DNA of 52,660 bases, from NCBI RefSeq assembly GCF_024655565.1, contig NZ_JANKOF010000027.1, forward strand, positions 1-52,660, given 5' to 3'. Numbering within the stretch: position 1 is the first letter of the stretch; the number at the start of each line of letters is the position of its first letter. Position numbers and translations under genes: made by a program. A model generated the notes under the pieces. The model was not told the DNA's origin. It made no database searches and saw only the letters and a program-made list of their open reading frames with translations. Origin of the DNA: Nitratireductor sp. ZSWI3 (GTDB lineage: Bacteria; Pseudomonadota; Alphaproteobacteria; Rhizobiales; Rhizobiaceae). Positions 9,265 through 17,476 of the stretch are shown here, one piece after another.

Positions 9265-11067
9265 TCAGGCAAAGCCTTTGGTGAGTTCCAGCGCCTGCCG
9301 CTCGAACAGCTTTCGGTAGATGCCCCCTTCGAGCCGGATCAGCGCCGCGTGATCGCCCTCCTCGACGATGCGGCCCTTGTCGAACACGAGAAGCCGGTCG
9401 AGCGCCCGCACGGTGGACAGCCGGTGCGCGATGACAAGCGTCGTGCGCCCCACCATCAGGCGCTCCATGGCCTCCTGGATCAACACTTCCGATTCCGAAT
9501 CGAGGCTCGACGTCGCCTCGTCCAGGATCAGAACCGGCGCGTCGGCGAGGAAGGCGCGGGCAATCGCCACGCGCTGCCTTTCGCCCCCCGACAGCTTCAC
9601 GCCGCGCTCGCCCACCAGCGTGCCGTAGCCCTTCGGCAGGGCCTCGATGAAGCCGTGCGCGCTGGCGAGCCGTGCCGCCGTCTCGATCTCGGACTGGCTC
9701 GCGCCGGGGCGTCCATAGGCGATGTTCTCCGCCAGCGACCGATGAAACAGGATCGGCTCCTGCTGGACGATGGCGACCTGTGAGCGCAGCGACGACTGCG
9801 ACACGTGAGCAATGTCCTGCCCGTCGATCAGGATGCGACCGCCAGACAGGTCGTAGAGCCGCTGGATCAGCTTCACGAACGTGGTCTTGCCGGATCCCGA
9901 ATGACCGACGAGGCCGACGCGCTCACCGGCGCGGATCGAGACCGAGAAGTCACGATAGAGCGGCTTGCTGTGCCCGCCATAGTGGAAGGTCACGTGATCG
10001 AAGTCGATGCGTCCGTCACCGATGGCGATCGGCTTGGCGTCGACGTGATCGGCAACGCCGAGCGGTTCCGCCTGGATGTCGACCAGTTCCTCCATGTCGT
10101 TGACCGAGCGCTGCACGTTGCGCACATGCATTCCGACATCGCGCAGATAGCCCTGCAGCACGAAAAACGAGGTCAGCACGAAGGTTATGTCGCCGGCGCT
10201 CGCCTGTCCGCGTGCCCAGAGGAGCACGGCGAAGCCGATCACCGCCGCGCGCAGCAGCAGCAGCGTCACCCCTTGCGTGGTTCCGTTATAGGTTCCGCGC
10301 AGCCAGGCGCGCCGCGTGCGCGACCGCCATTTGCCGGTGACGCTTGCCAGCCGCCGATCCTCGCGCGCTTCCGCGCCGAAGGCTTTCACCACCGCGTTGC
10401 ACGAGATCGCGTCTGCGAGCGCGCCACCCAGCCGCGTGTCCCAGCTGTTGGCGAGGCTCGCCGCCGGCGCCACATAGAACAGCGACAATCCAACGGTGAT
10501 CGTCACATAGAGCACCGTTCCAAGACCGATGATGAGGCCCATCATCGGCCAGTACCAGCCGAGCAGGATGGTGGAGCCGACGAGCATCACCGCCGAGGGC
10601 AGGAGCGCCACGAGCAGCGTGTCGTTCAAGAGATCGAGCGCCCACATGCCACGGGTGACCTTGCGCACGGTCGAGCCGGCGAAGCTGTTGGCATGCCAGT
10701 CGGTCGAAAAGCGCTGCACATGCGCGAAGGCGTCGGCCACGATGTCCGACATCATCCGCATGGTCAGGGCAATGATGCCGACGAATGCGAAGTGCCGCAT
10801 GACGATCGAGCTCGCCGAAAGGCCGAGCAGGGTGAAGAACGCGGCCAGGGCGGCGTTCCATGCCGCCTCCTCGCTCGCCGAACCGTTGGCGACCGCATCC
10901 ACCAGCCGCCCCGAGAAAAGCGGTGTCAATACGTCTGCCACGGTCGCCACCAGCACCGCGAGCACGATGAAGGCCAGGCGAACCGGCTGCCGTTGCCAGT
11001 GGCCGAACGTGAAGGCGAAAACGGTCCGAAAGGCATTGCCCCTGAGGGCTTTGCGTAAAAAAGCCAT
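9265..11067 (-). CDS. ABC exporter, fused permease and ATPase
   Basis: This 600-residue half-transporter has an N-terminal six-helix ABC exporter membrane domain (about 1-330) and a C-terminal ATPase (about 345-585). Motifs are Walker [10 protein letters not shown]-loop VQQEPILF, signature LSGGERQR, Walker [14 protein letters not shown] and switch AHRLS. It should act as a homodimer in the inner membrane; the substrate (lipid, glycan or drug) cannot be read from sequence. The ATG at 11067 has no visible ribosome site; instead a perfect hairpin lies nine bases upstream. The gene is preceded by a promoter and a leader ORF, described separately. Confidence 0.9.
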   Translation of the reverse strand: MAFLRKALRGNAFRTVFAFTFGHWQRQPVRLAFIVLAVLVATVADVLTPLFSGRLVDAVANGSASEEAAWNAALAAFFTLLGLSASSIVMRHFAFVGIIALTMRMMSDIVADAFAHVQRFSTDWHANSFAGSTVRKVTRGMWALDLLNDTLLVALLPSAVMLVGSTILLGWYWPMMGLIIGLGTVLYVTITVGLSLFYVAPAASLANSWDTRLGGALADAISCNAVVKAFGAEAREDRRLASVTGKWRSRTRRAWLRGTYNGTTQGVTLLLLRAAVIGFAVLLWARGQASAGDITFVLTSFFVLQGYLRDVGMHVRNVQRSVNDMEELVDIQAEPLGVADHVDAKPIAIGDGRIDFDHVTFHYGGHSKPLYRDFSVSIRAGERVGLVGHSGSGKTTFVKLIQRLYDLSGGRILIDGQDIAHVSQSSLRSQVAIVQQEPILFHRSLAENIAYGRPGASQSEIETAARLASAHGFIEALPKGYGTLVGERGVKLSGGERQRVAIARAFLADAPVLILDEATSSLDSESEVLIQEAMERLMVGRTTLVIAHRLSTVRALDRLLVFDKGRIVEEGDHAALIRLEGGIYRKLFERQALELTKGFA

Positions 11068-11075
11068 GTCAAAAC

Positions 11076-11096
11076 CCGGAAGCGAAAAGCTTCCGG
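11076..11096 (-). terminator. Hairpin just upstream of the exporter start, attenuator-like
   Basis: CCGGAAGC and GCTTCCGG form a perfect 8-bp stem with a five-base loop. On the minus strand it is followed by GGGTTTT and, three bases later, by the exporter ATG. It could act as an attenuating terminator or as a translation-blocking structure; the exporter start has no visible Shine-Dalgarno sequence. Confidence 0.45.
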
Positions 11097-11235
11097 CCCC
11101 GAAAAAGACGAGTCACGGGTGCTGGCGCGGAAAGAGAAACGGGTCTGGAAGAGGGTGCGCCGGCATTCGGTCGGGCATTCCACCGCCAAGGCGGGCGAAG
11201 CCACGAGCAGTCGCGCGAAGAGCCGCCGGCACTGT

Positions 11236-11253
11236 CGGCCGCAGAAGCGGCCG
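11236..11253 (-). other. GC-rich leader hairpin
   Basis: CGGCCGC and GCGGCCG pair perfectly around a four-base loop. On the minus strand this lies 15 bases after the stop codon of the 13-codon leader ORF, a position that a ribosome on the leader could influence. Confidence 0.4.
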
Positions 11254-11268
11254 CAACACGTCAGGCGG

Positions 11269-11310
11269 TCAGCGAGCGCTGCCTTGAATGGAGAAAACAA
11301 AGGCTGGCAT
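11269..11310 (-). CDS. Possible 13-residue leader peptide (MPAFVFSIQGSAR)
   Basis: A 13-codon ORF begins at ATG 11310 with a strong GGGAGG five bases upstream, the best ribosome site in this leader. A promoter-like pair lies about 35 bases further up. It sits about 200 bases ahead of the ABC exporter on the same strand, with two hairpins between. There is no run of a single amino acid, so it is not a classical biosynthetic attenuator peptide; an antibiotic- or translation-responsive leader is a possible inference. I do not recognise the peptide. Confidence 0.4.
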   Translation of the reverse strand: MPAFVFSIQGSAR

Positions 11311-11345
11311 GCACACCTCCCGAGAGAGCTGAATTAAGGAACGCG

Positions 11346-11374
11346 GTTATAGCCAAGCTGGTCCGCCCCGCCAA
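11346..11374 (-). promoter_or_regulatory. Promoter candidate for the exporter leader
   Basis: On the minus strand TTGGCG (11374-11369) is followed after exactly 17 bases by TATAAC (11351-11346). A start point near 11339 would give a leader RNA of about 270 bases before the exporter. The rest of the 11068-11518 stretch holds the leader elements and the ArsR operator; I see no protein gene in it apart from the 13-codon leader ORF. Confidence 0.5.
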
Positions 11375-11490
11375 CCCCCGGACATTCAAAATTTTCACCC
11401 GCAGGTTACGCCGCCGGAACGCGCACCAGCGGGCCGCGAGAGGCGGATCCGGCGCAATACGGGCGCAGTGCTTTAGAAACGCCTTGCGCA

Positions 11491-11514
11491 ACAGATAAGT
11501 AAATGCTTATCTGT
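11491..11514. promoter_or_regulatory. ArsR operator, perfect 9+9 palindrome
   Basis: ACAGATAAG and CTTATCTGT form a perfect inverted repeat with a six-base spacer, ending four bases before the arsR start codon. ATA-rich dyads of this kind are typical ArsR/SmtB operators. A promoter with TTGCGC (11484-11489) and TATCTG (11508-11513), 18 bases apart, overlaps the palindrome. Its start point would fall at or near the ATG, which fits autorepression and a leaderless mRNA. Confidence 0.65.
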
Positions 11515-11518
11515 CAAC

Positions 11519-11833
11519 ATGAACGACTCGGACATTTTCCGCGCCCTGGCCGATCCCACCCGCCGTTTGCTGATGGAACGGCTGACCGCCGGCGAACGCA
11601 ACGCCACCGAACTGCGCGAGGGACTGGGCGTTTCCCAGCCGGCGATTTCCCAGCACATCGCCGTGCTGCGCGGCGCCGGACTGATCAAGGAGGAACGTGC
11701 CGGCCGTCATGTCAGATATCGCATCGATCCGGAGGGCCTGCGGCCTCTGGTGGACTGGCTCACCGGGTATCGCGCGTTCTGGCCGGCCCGTGTCGAAAAA
11801 CTGAAAACGCTGCTCAAGGAGATGGATCAATGA
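11519..11833 (+). CDS. ArsR-family winged-helix transcriptional regulator
   Basis: This 104-residue protein has the ArsR fold: DIFRALADPTRRLLMERL at the start, a recognition helix in GVSQPAISQHIAVLRGAGL (about 38-56), and a wing with RAGRHVRYRIDPEGL. It has no cysteine pair for metal binding, so it probably belongs to the non-metal group usually paired with SRPBCC-domain genes. The ATG at 11519 has no Shine-Dalgarno sequence and lies just after the operator. Its stop overlaps the start of the next gene by four bases (ATGA), so the two are translationally coupled. Confidence 0.9.
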   Translation: MNDSDIFRALADPTRRLLMERLTAGERNATELREGLGVSQPAISQHIAVLRGAGLIKEERAGRHVRYRIDPEGLRPLVDWLTGYRAFWPARVEKLKTLLKEMDQ

Positions 11834-12186
11834 CGCCCGCCGATGAGCAAGAGACCAATGAAACCATCGTGCTGGAATGCGAGCTGGACGCACCTCCGGA
11901 GAAGGTCTGGCGCGCTCTGACGGTGCCGGAGCTTGCAGCAGAGTGGCTCGGAGCGTGCGGCGACGGCAGGGATGAACCCGGCTACGAGATGCTCGACGCC
12001 CTGCCCTTCTCGCGGGTCCGCTATGCCTGGCACGACGCCACGGCGAGCGAGCCGGACACGCTGGTGACCTTCGAGCTTTCGCCGCGCCCCCTGGACCGCA
12101 CATGGTTTCGCCTGACGCACAGCGCCGAGAAGGCGCCGCGCGCGGCGGCAAACTGCAACGGCAGGCCCACGGCGCTGGCGGCCTGA
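11830..12186 (+). CDS. SRPBCC (AHSA1-like) domain protein, short
   Basis: This 118-residue protein has the N-terminal strand-helix pattern of the SRPBCC/AHSA1 fold (LECELDAPPEKVWRALTVPELAAEWL) and the following sheet strands. These proteins have a hydrophobic ligand cavity and very often follow an ArsR gene. Family members are usually 140-160 residues with a long C-terminal helix; here the protein ends in a short Ala/Asn-rich tail without that helix. Either this is a naturally short subfamily or the end is degraded. It is coupled to arsR by ATGA, and the ClpP-like gene follows after 36 bases. Confidence 0.75.
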   Translation: MTPADEQETNETIVLECELDAPPEKVWRALTVPELAAEWLGACGDGRDEPGYEMLDALPFSRVRYAWHDATASEPDTLVTFELSPRPLDRTWFRLTHSAEKAPRAAANCNGRPTALAA

Positions 12187-12222
12187 CCGACAATCAACCC
12201 GCTACGAAAAGGAGAGGTCGCA

Positions 12223-12861
12223 ATGCGCGGCACGATGGCACTCGTCCCTATGGTTGTGGAGCAATCGCCGCGTGGCGAACGCTCCTTCGACATCTATTCC
12301 AGGCTTCTGCGCGAGCGGATCATCTTCCTGAACGGCGAGGTGAACGACGAATCGGCGGCGCTCATCTGCGCCCAGCTGCTCTTTCTGGAATCGGAGAACC
12401 CGGAGCGGGAAATCTCCTTCTACATCAATTCGCCGGGCGGTGTCGTCACCAGCGGCTTTGCCATCTACGACACGATGCGCTTCATCCGCAGCCCCGTCGC
12501 CACGGTGTGCATGGGCACGGCCGGCTCCATGGGTTCCTTCCTGCTGATGGCCGGAGAGCCAGGCCGCCGCGCCGCCCTGGCCAATGCCAGCATCGTGCTT
12601 CACCAGCCTTCCGGAGGTTTTCGCGGCCAGGCTTCCGACATTCAAAGGCATGCGGAAGACATTCTGAAGCTGAAGAAGCGGATGATCGGGATCTATGCGG
12701 CCCATTGCGGCCGCACCGAAGACGAGGTGGAACGCACCCTCGACCGCGACTTCTTCATGACGGCGCAGGAGGCCTGTGACTGGGGACTGGTGGATCGGGT
12801 CTATCGCAGCCGGACCGAACTCGAGGCCGGCAGGAAAGAGAACCAGGCGGGAGGCGCGTAG
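12223..12861 (+). CDS. ClpP-like serine protease paralogue in an ArsR operon
   Basis: This 212-residue ClpP-family protease keeps the full catalytic triad: Ser102 in MGTAGSMGS, His127 in IVLHQPSGG and Asp176 in LDRDFF. The substrate-binding YINSPGG segment and the oligomer helices are present. It lacks the usual adjacent clpX or tig, so it is probably an accessory paralogue rather than the housekeeping ClpP. The start has AAGGAGAGG five bases upstream. Position as third gene of the ArsR operon suggests induction by whatever ligand relieves ArsR. Protease family is certain; the partner unfoldase and targets are unknown. Confidence 0.88.
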   Translation: MRGTMALVPMVVEQSPRGERSFDIYSRLLRERIIFLNGEVNDESAALICAQLLFLESENPEREISFYINSPGGVVTSGFAIYDTMRFIRSPVATVCMGTAGSMGSFLLMAGEPGRRAALANASIVLHQPSGGFRGQASDIQRHAEDILKLKKRMIGIYAAHCGRTEDEVERTLDRDFFMTAQEACDWGLVDRVYRSRTELEAGRKENQAGGA

Positions 12862-12913
12862 GGGATCCTGGCTTCGCCGCTAAAAGAGTCACAAGCTCTT
12901 AAATATCAGCCCC

Positions 12914-14599
12914 TTACGTCCGATCCCTGAATCGGTTCGTGATGGGATAGCGTCGATCGCGGCCGAAATTCTTCCTGGTGATCTTCACGCCCGGTGCCGC
13001 CTGCCGGCGCTTGTATTCGGCGATGTAGAGCAGGTGCTCCACCTTGTGCACCGTCTCGCGGTCATGCCCGCGCGCGACGATGGCGTCGACGCTCATCTCG
13101 TTCTCGACGAGGCATTCCAGAATGTCGTCCAGAACGGGATATGGCGGCAGGGAATCCTGATCCGTCTGATCCGGGCGCAACTCGGCCGACGGCGCCTTGT
13201 CGATGATGTTTTTCGGGATCACCTCGCCCGACGGCCCGAGCGCGCCGGGCGGCACGGTGGTGTTGCGCCACGACGACAGGGCATAGACCTGCATCTTGTA
13301 GACGTCCTTGATCGGGTTGAAGCCGCCGTTCATATCGCCGTAGAGCGTGGCATAGCCGACCGACATCTCGGATTTGTTGCCGGTGGTGACGACCATCGAG
13401 CCGAACTTGTTGGAGATCGCCATCAGGATGGTGCCGCGCGTCCTGCTTTGCAGGTTCTCCTCCGTCACGCCTTCCCCGGTCCCCTCGAAAAGCTGCGTCA
13501 ACGCATGGGTGAACCCCTCCACGGGCTCGAAGATCGGCACGATGTCGTAGCGGCATCCCAGCGCCCGTGCGCAAGCTTCCGCATCCGCCAGCGAATCCTT
13601 CGAGGTGTAGCGATACGGCATCATGATGCAGCGGACCCGCTCCTCGCCCAGCGCGTCGACCGCGAGCGCCGCGCAGATCGCCGAATCGATGCCCCCCGAC
13701 AGGCCGAGCACCACATTCCTGAAGCCGTTCTTGTTGACGTAGTCGCGCAGGCCCAGCATGCAGGCGCGGTAGTCCGCCTCTTCCTTCTCGGGGATCTTCG
13801 ACATCGGCCCGTCCGCGCAGCGCCACCCCTCGTCCTGTCTCTTCCAGGTGGAAACGGAGACGGCCTCCTCGAACTGGCTCATCTGGAAGGCCAGCGACTT
13901 GTCCGCCTGGATGGCGAAAGACGCGCCGTCGAAGACCAGCTCGTCCTGCCCGCCGAGCTGGTTGGCATAGAGCATCGGCAAGCCGGTTTCGATGACTTGC
14001 GAGATCACCACCTGCTGACGCACGTCGACCTTGCCGCGATAATAGGGCGAGCCGTTCGGCACGAGCAGGATCTCGGCGCCGGATTCGGCCAGCGTCTCGC
14101 AGACGCCGAGATCTCCCCATATATCCTCGCAGATCGGGATTCCGAGCCTGATCCCGCGATAATTGACCGGCCCCGGCACATGCGGCCCCGCCTGAAACAC
14201 GCGCTTTTCGTCGAACTCGCCGTAATTGGGCAGGTCGATCTTGTAGCGCTCGGCGACGACCTCTCCGCCGTCCAGCACCATGATCGCATTGTGCAGGCCA
14301 CTTTCCCGGCGCAGCGGCGTTCCGATGACGATGCCAGGGCCGCCGTCCCTGGTGTCTTCCGCAAGCTCCCGCACGGCATGCTCGCAGGCCTCGATGAAAG
14401 CCGGTTTCAGGACCAGGTCCTCCGGCGGATAGCCCGCGATGAACAGCTCGGTGAAAAGCACCAGATCGGCACCGTGGCGCGCCGCGTCGGCACGCGCTTC
14501 GCGCGCCTTGATCAGGTTCCCGGCCACGTCGCCGACAACCGGATTGAGCTGGGCGGTGGCGATGCGCAGGATGTCGGGGGCGGGAGATTTGCGGGCCAT
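12914..14599 (-). CDS. nadE: NAD+ synthase, glutamine-hydrolysing
   Basis: This 561-residue enzyme catalyses the last step of NAD synthesis, amidating nicotinate adenine dinucleotide. The N-terminal nitrilase-like glutaminase domain (about 10-260) starts with RIATAQLNPVVGDVAGN, carries the catalytic Glu in FTELFIAGYPPEDL, and has the cysteine in IPICEDIWGD. The C-terminal synthetase has the PP-loop GLSGGIDSA and TTGNKSEMSVGYATLYGD. The length matches the two-domain bacterial form. It is convergent with the ClpP-like gene; the 52-base gap holds a weak AAGAG/CTCTT dyad. Confidence 0.95.
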   Translation of the reverse strand: MARKSPAPDILRIATAQLNPVVGDVAGNLIKAREARADAARHGADLVLFTELFIAGYPPEDLVLKPAFIEACEHAVRELAEDTRDGGPGIVIGTPLRRESGLHNAIMVLDGGEVVAERYKIDLPNYGEFDEKRVFQAGPHVPGPVNYRGIRLGIPICEDIWGDLGVCETLAESGAEILLVPNGSPYYRGKVDVRQQVVISQVIETGLPMLYANQLGGQDELVFDGASFAIQADKSLAFQMSQFEEAVSVSTWKRQDEGWRCADGPMSKIPEKEEADYRACMLGLRDYVNKNGFRNVVLGLSGGIDSAICAALAVDALGEERVRCIMMPYRYTSKDSLADAEACARALGCRYDIVPIFEPVEGFTHALTQLFEGTGEGVTEENLQSRTRGTILMAISNKFGSMVVTTGNKSEMSVGYATLYGDMNGGFNPIKDVYKMQVYALSSWRNTTVPPGALGPSGEVIPKNIIDKAPSAELRPDQTDQDSLPPYPVLDDILECLVENEMSVDAIVARGHDRETVHKVEHLLYIAEYKRRQAAPGVKITRKNFGRDRRYPITNRFRDRT

Positions 14600-14676
14600 G
14601 GCGTTCCTGTCGAGAAGGCGGCTGTCCTGTTGCGTGTAGCCCGCGCACCGGCCGGTTGCAACACGTCCGGCGCCGA

Positions 14677-15270
14677 TCAGGCGCTGATGCCCAGCCCCTC
14701 CTCGCTGCGATCGAGGATCAGCGGAATGATAAGGTCTTCCTCATCCTCCAGATGCCTCAGAAGCATGGCAAGCAATCGCGTGTTTTCATCCGCATAGGCG
14801 TCAGCGGCGAACAGCCGCTTGTCCAGGTCTCCCCCCAGCGACTGAAGGAAGGCGGTGCCCGTCTCGGCATTGCGCTCCAGCGCGTCGTGGATGACGTGAT
14901 GGTCGCTGTCGAGCAGGTCGAAGCCGCGCACCAGGCGCTTTTCGGCTGCCGCGAACACCGGGAAATAATGCATGTCCTCGATCTGATGGTGCCCGTGCAG
15001 CTGCTGCAGGAAGAATCGCAGGCGCGGTGCGAACCATGCCGCGAAATCCTGCGGCGGCAGGCGCCCCTCGCGATAGTCGGAGACGCTCGTCTGCAACATT
15101 CCGCCGAGCTCGCGGAACATGTCGTGCCGCTGCAGCCAGAACTGCGCCATGCCGCCGAGATTGGGATGCGTGCCCCAGGTCTCACGCGGATACTTTTCGA
15201 CGAGATACCGCAGGTCCGGCGGCAGGCCGGTGCGGGCGTCGAGCCGCAGCGTCTCGGGCAGGTCGCTCAC
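14677..15270 (-). CDS. Hemerythrin domain-containing protein
   Basis: This 197-residue protein is predicted to be all-helical with hemerythrin-type iron ligands: HHQIEDMHYFP, DSDHHVIHDAL and the final HLEDEEDLIIPLI. The N-terminal extension (about 1-50) containing WGTHPNLGGMAQFWLQRHD adds further histidines. Hemerythrins bind O2, NO or iron at a di-iron centre. The start is GTG at 15270, overlapping the stop of the upstream GFA gene as GTGA, so the pair is translationally coupled. The frame is open further upstream, but that part lies over the GFA gene. Confidence 0.85.
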   Translation of the reverse strand: MSDLPETLRLDARTGLPPDLRYLVEKYPRETWGTHPNLGGMAQFWLQRHDMFRELGGMLQTSVSDYREGRLPPQDFAAWFAPRLRFFLQQLHGHHQIEDMHYFPVFAAAEKRLVRGFDLLDSDHHVIHDALERNAETGTAFLQSLGGDLDKRLFAADAYADENTRLLAMLLRHLEDEEDLIIPLILDRSEEGLGISA

Positions 15271-15701
15271 GACGATCCGTCGTCCCCGGCGACAAGGACG
15301 CCCGGCGACGAGCGTGCATGTTTCGGCAGCCCGTCGTCGCCGATCGTGTAGAAGTCGCCCTGGTCGGCGACGAAAATATGGGCTTCGGAGACGAGTCCGC
15401 TCGGCGTCTCGAACGCACCGGCCAGAATGGAGATCTTGTCGCTGTCGTTGCGCTTCCAGAACAACGCCGAGCCGCATGTCCTGCAAAACCCGCGCCTGGC
15501 AAAATCGGAAGCCGCGTACCAGGTGAGATTCTCCCCACCGCCGATGTCGACATCCACGTCTCTGACATCGGTTGCCGCGTAGTAGAGACCGGTCTGCTTG
15601 CGGCATTGCGAGCAATGGCAATAGACGACGCCGCGCAGCGGTCCCCTGGTGCGAAAACGGACCGCGCCGCAAAGGCACGATCCGTTCTTGTGGTCAGTCA
15701 T
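15267..15701 (-). CDS. GFA-family (glutathione-dependent formaldehyde-activating-like) zinc protein
   Basis: This 144-residue protein has the Mss4-like fold with the metal cysteines of the GFA family: GSCLCGAVRF, YCHCSQCRKQ and FCRTCGSALFW. Despite the family name, most members are not proven formaldehyde-glutathione enzymes. The ATG at 15701 has a GAGAGGAGAGG ribosome site; upstream in-frame codons to 15743 lack one. It is the first gene of a two-gene unit with the hemerythrin-like protein, which may suggest a shared role in handling reactive small molecules; that is inference. Confidence 0.88.
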   Translation of the reverse strand: MTDHKNGSCLCGAVRFRTRGPLRGVVYCHCSQCRKQTGLYYAATDVRDVDVDIGGGENLTWYAASDFARRGFCRTCGSALFWKRNDSDKISILAGAFETPSGLVSEAHIFVADQGDFYTIGDDGLPKHARSSPGVLVAGDDGSS

Positions 15702-15796
15702 GGCCCTCTCCTCTCGCTTGGCGACTGGAGCTATGACTAGCATTCCGATGCGCCTGCGGGCATCGCCAAAGGCTGAAGCTAAGCTTCAACCGCGTT

Positions 15797-17173
15797 TCAC
15801 GCATTGGCGACCTTGCTCGCGGGCATGGCCTGGCGGTCCTTCTTCAGAAGTTCGGCGACCAGGAAAGACAGCTCCAGCGCCTGATCGGCGTTGAGACGGG
15901 GATCGCAATGCGTGTGGTAGCGATCCTGCAACTCCTCGTCGCGGATGGCGCGCGCGCCACCCGTGCACTCGGTCACGTTCTTGCCGGTCATTTCCACATG
16001 CATGCCGCCCGGATGCGTTCCCTCGGCCCTGTGCACCTCGAAGAAGGACTGCACCTCCTTCAGGATACGGTCGAAAGGCCGCGTCTTGTAGCCGGCCGCG
16101 GTGACCGTGTTGCCGTGCATGGGATCGCATGACCAGACCACCTTGCGCCCTTCCCGCTCGACGGCTCGGATCAGCTTCGGCAGGTACTCACCGACCTTTT
16201 CGGCACCGAAGCGGGCGATCAGCGTCAGTCGGCCCGGCTCGTTTTCCGGGTTGAGGAGGTCGATCAGCTCGATCAGGCCGTCGGGCGTCAGCGAGGGGCC
16301 GCATTTCAGGCCGAGCGGATTCTTGATGCCGCGGCAGAACTCCACGTGAGCGTGATCAGGCTGGCGCGTACGGTCGCCGATCCAGATCATGTGGCCGGAG
16401 GTCGCGTACCAGTCGCCCGAAGTCGAATCGACCCGCGTCAGGGCCTCTTCGTACCCTAACAGAAGGGCTTCGTGGCTGGTGTAGAAATCGGTCTCGCGCA
16501 GCGCATGCGAGCTCTCGCCGGTGATGCCGACGGCGCGCATGAAGTCGATCGTCTCGGTGATGCGGTTGGCAAGCTCCTGATAGCGCTCGGCCTGCGGACT
16601 GTCGGACAGGAACCCCAGCATCCACTTGTGCACGTTCTCGAGGTTGGCGAAACCGCCCTGGGCAAAGGCCCTCAGCAGGTTCAGCGTCGCCGCCGACTGC
16701 CGATACGCCATCTCCTGGCGCGCCGGGTCGGGAATGCGGGACGCCGCCTCGAATTCGATGCCGTTGATGATGTCGCCCCGGTAGCTCGGCAGAACCAGGT
16801 CGCCCTTGGTCTCCGTGTCGGAGGAGCGCGGCTTGGCGAACTGGCCGGCGATGCGACCGACCTTCACGACCGGCTGCGAGCCGGCAAAGGTCAGCACCAC
16901 CGCCATCTGCAGGAAAGCGCGGAAGAAATCGCGGATATTGTCCGCGCCGTGCTCGGCGAAGCTTTCGGCGCAATCGCCCCCCTGCAACAGAAAACCGTTG
17001 CCGTCGGCGACAGCGGCGAGCTGCTTCTTCAGCTTGCGCGCCTCACCTGCAAAAACGAGCGGCGGATACGTGGCCATGCGCGCCTCGACGTCAGCCAGGG
17101 CGGACAGGTCCGGATAGGCCGGGACCTGCTGGATCGGCTTTTCTCTCCACGAATTCGGCGACCACTTCGTCAT
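15797..17173 (-). CDS. 3-deoxy-7-phosphoheptulonate synthase, class II
   Basis: This 458-residue enzyme condenses phosphoenolpyruvate and erythrose 4-phosphate in the first step of the shikimate pathway. Class II (plant-type) hallmarks are [19 protein letters not shown] at the start, [52 protein letters not shown] and [10 protein letters not shown]. Full length. The upstream 300 bases hold an AT-rich promoter region and a strong hairpin in the leader, so expression may be controlled there. Rhizobial genomes use various aro symbols for this gene, so none is given. Confidence 0.95.
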   Translation of the reverse strand: MTKWSPNSWREKPIQQVPAYPDLSALADVEARMATYPPLVFAGEARKLKKQLAAVADGNGFLLQGGDCAESFAEHGADNIRDFFRAFLQMAVVLTFAGSQPVVKVGRIAGQFAKPRSSDTETKGDLVLPSYRGDIINGIEFEAASRIPDPARQEMAYRQSAATLNLLRAFAQGGFANLENVHKWMLGFLSDSPQAERYQELANRITETIDFMRAVGITGESSHALRETDFYTSHEALLLGYEEALTRVDSTSGDWYATSGHMIWIGDRTRQPDHAHVEFCRGIKNPLGLKCGPSLTPDGLIELIDLLNPENEPGRLTLIARFGAEKVGEYLPKLIRAVEREGRKVVWSCDPMHGNTVTAAGYKTRPFDRILKEVQSFFEVHRAEGTHPGGMHVEMTGKNVTECTGGARAIRDEELQDRYHTHCDPRLNADQALELSFLVAELLKKDRQAMPASKVANA

Positions 17174-17242
17174 CTTCGTTACTCGACAGTTGCTGCGGGA
17201 TCATGCCGGACCGCCTGATCTGCTGCCATGCGGCGACCGGAA

Positions 17243-17270
17243 GGCCGCTTCTTAACCAATGGAAGCGGCC
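17243..17270 (-). other. Leader hairpin upstream of DAHP synthase
   Basis: GGCCGCTTC and GAAGCGGCC form a perfect 9-bp stem with a ten-base loop, about 70 bases upstream of the DAHP synthase start. The 17174-17476 interval holds no clear protein gene. Positions 17281-17345 are AT-rich and are the likely promoter zone. A short minus-strand ORF starting near 17292 passes through the hairpin and contains two Trp codons, but it continues in another frame over the synthase gene, so it is not called. Confidence 0.4.
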
Positions 17271-17476
17271 GATACCAGCCCGGATTTGTGGCATTGATGA
17301 AACACCAATGCACAAATAATGCAAAACAAGAGATATTCTGCACCAAACTTGCGCCGAAAATAGCCCGCTCCTCCAGGTCGAGCGCCGCTGCGCGCGGGAA
17401 GGACGGGGTCGTGCGATCGGCGAAGGATAGCCCAAACAGGCGGCCGGAGCGCCCTGCCCGCCTTGCGGCCTCCTCC

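Noticed and set aside
11119-11337. Plus-strand 72-codon frame in the exporter leader
   Set aside because: Arg/Lys-rich antisense frame without a ribosome site.
13034-14797. Plus-strand frame of 587 codons opposite nadE
   Set aside because: Shadow of nadE; no domain, no ribosome site, biased composition.
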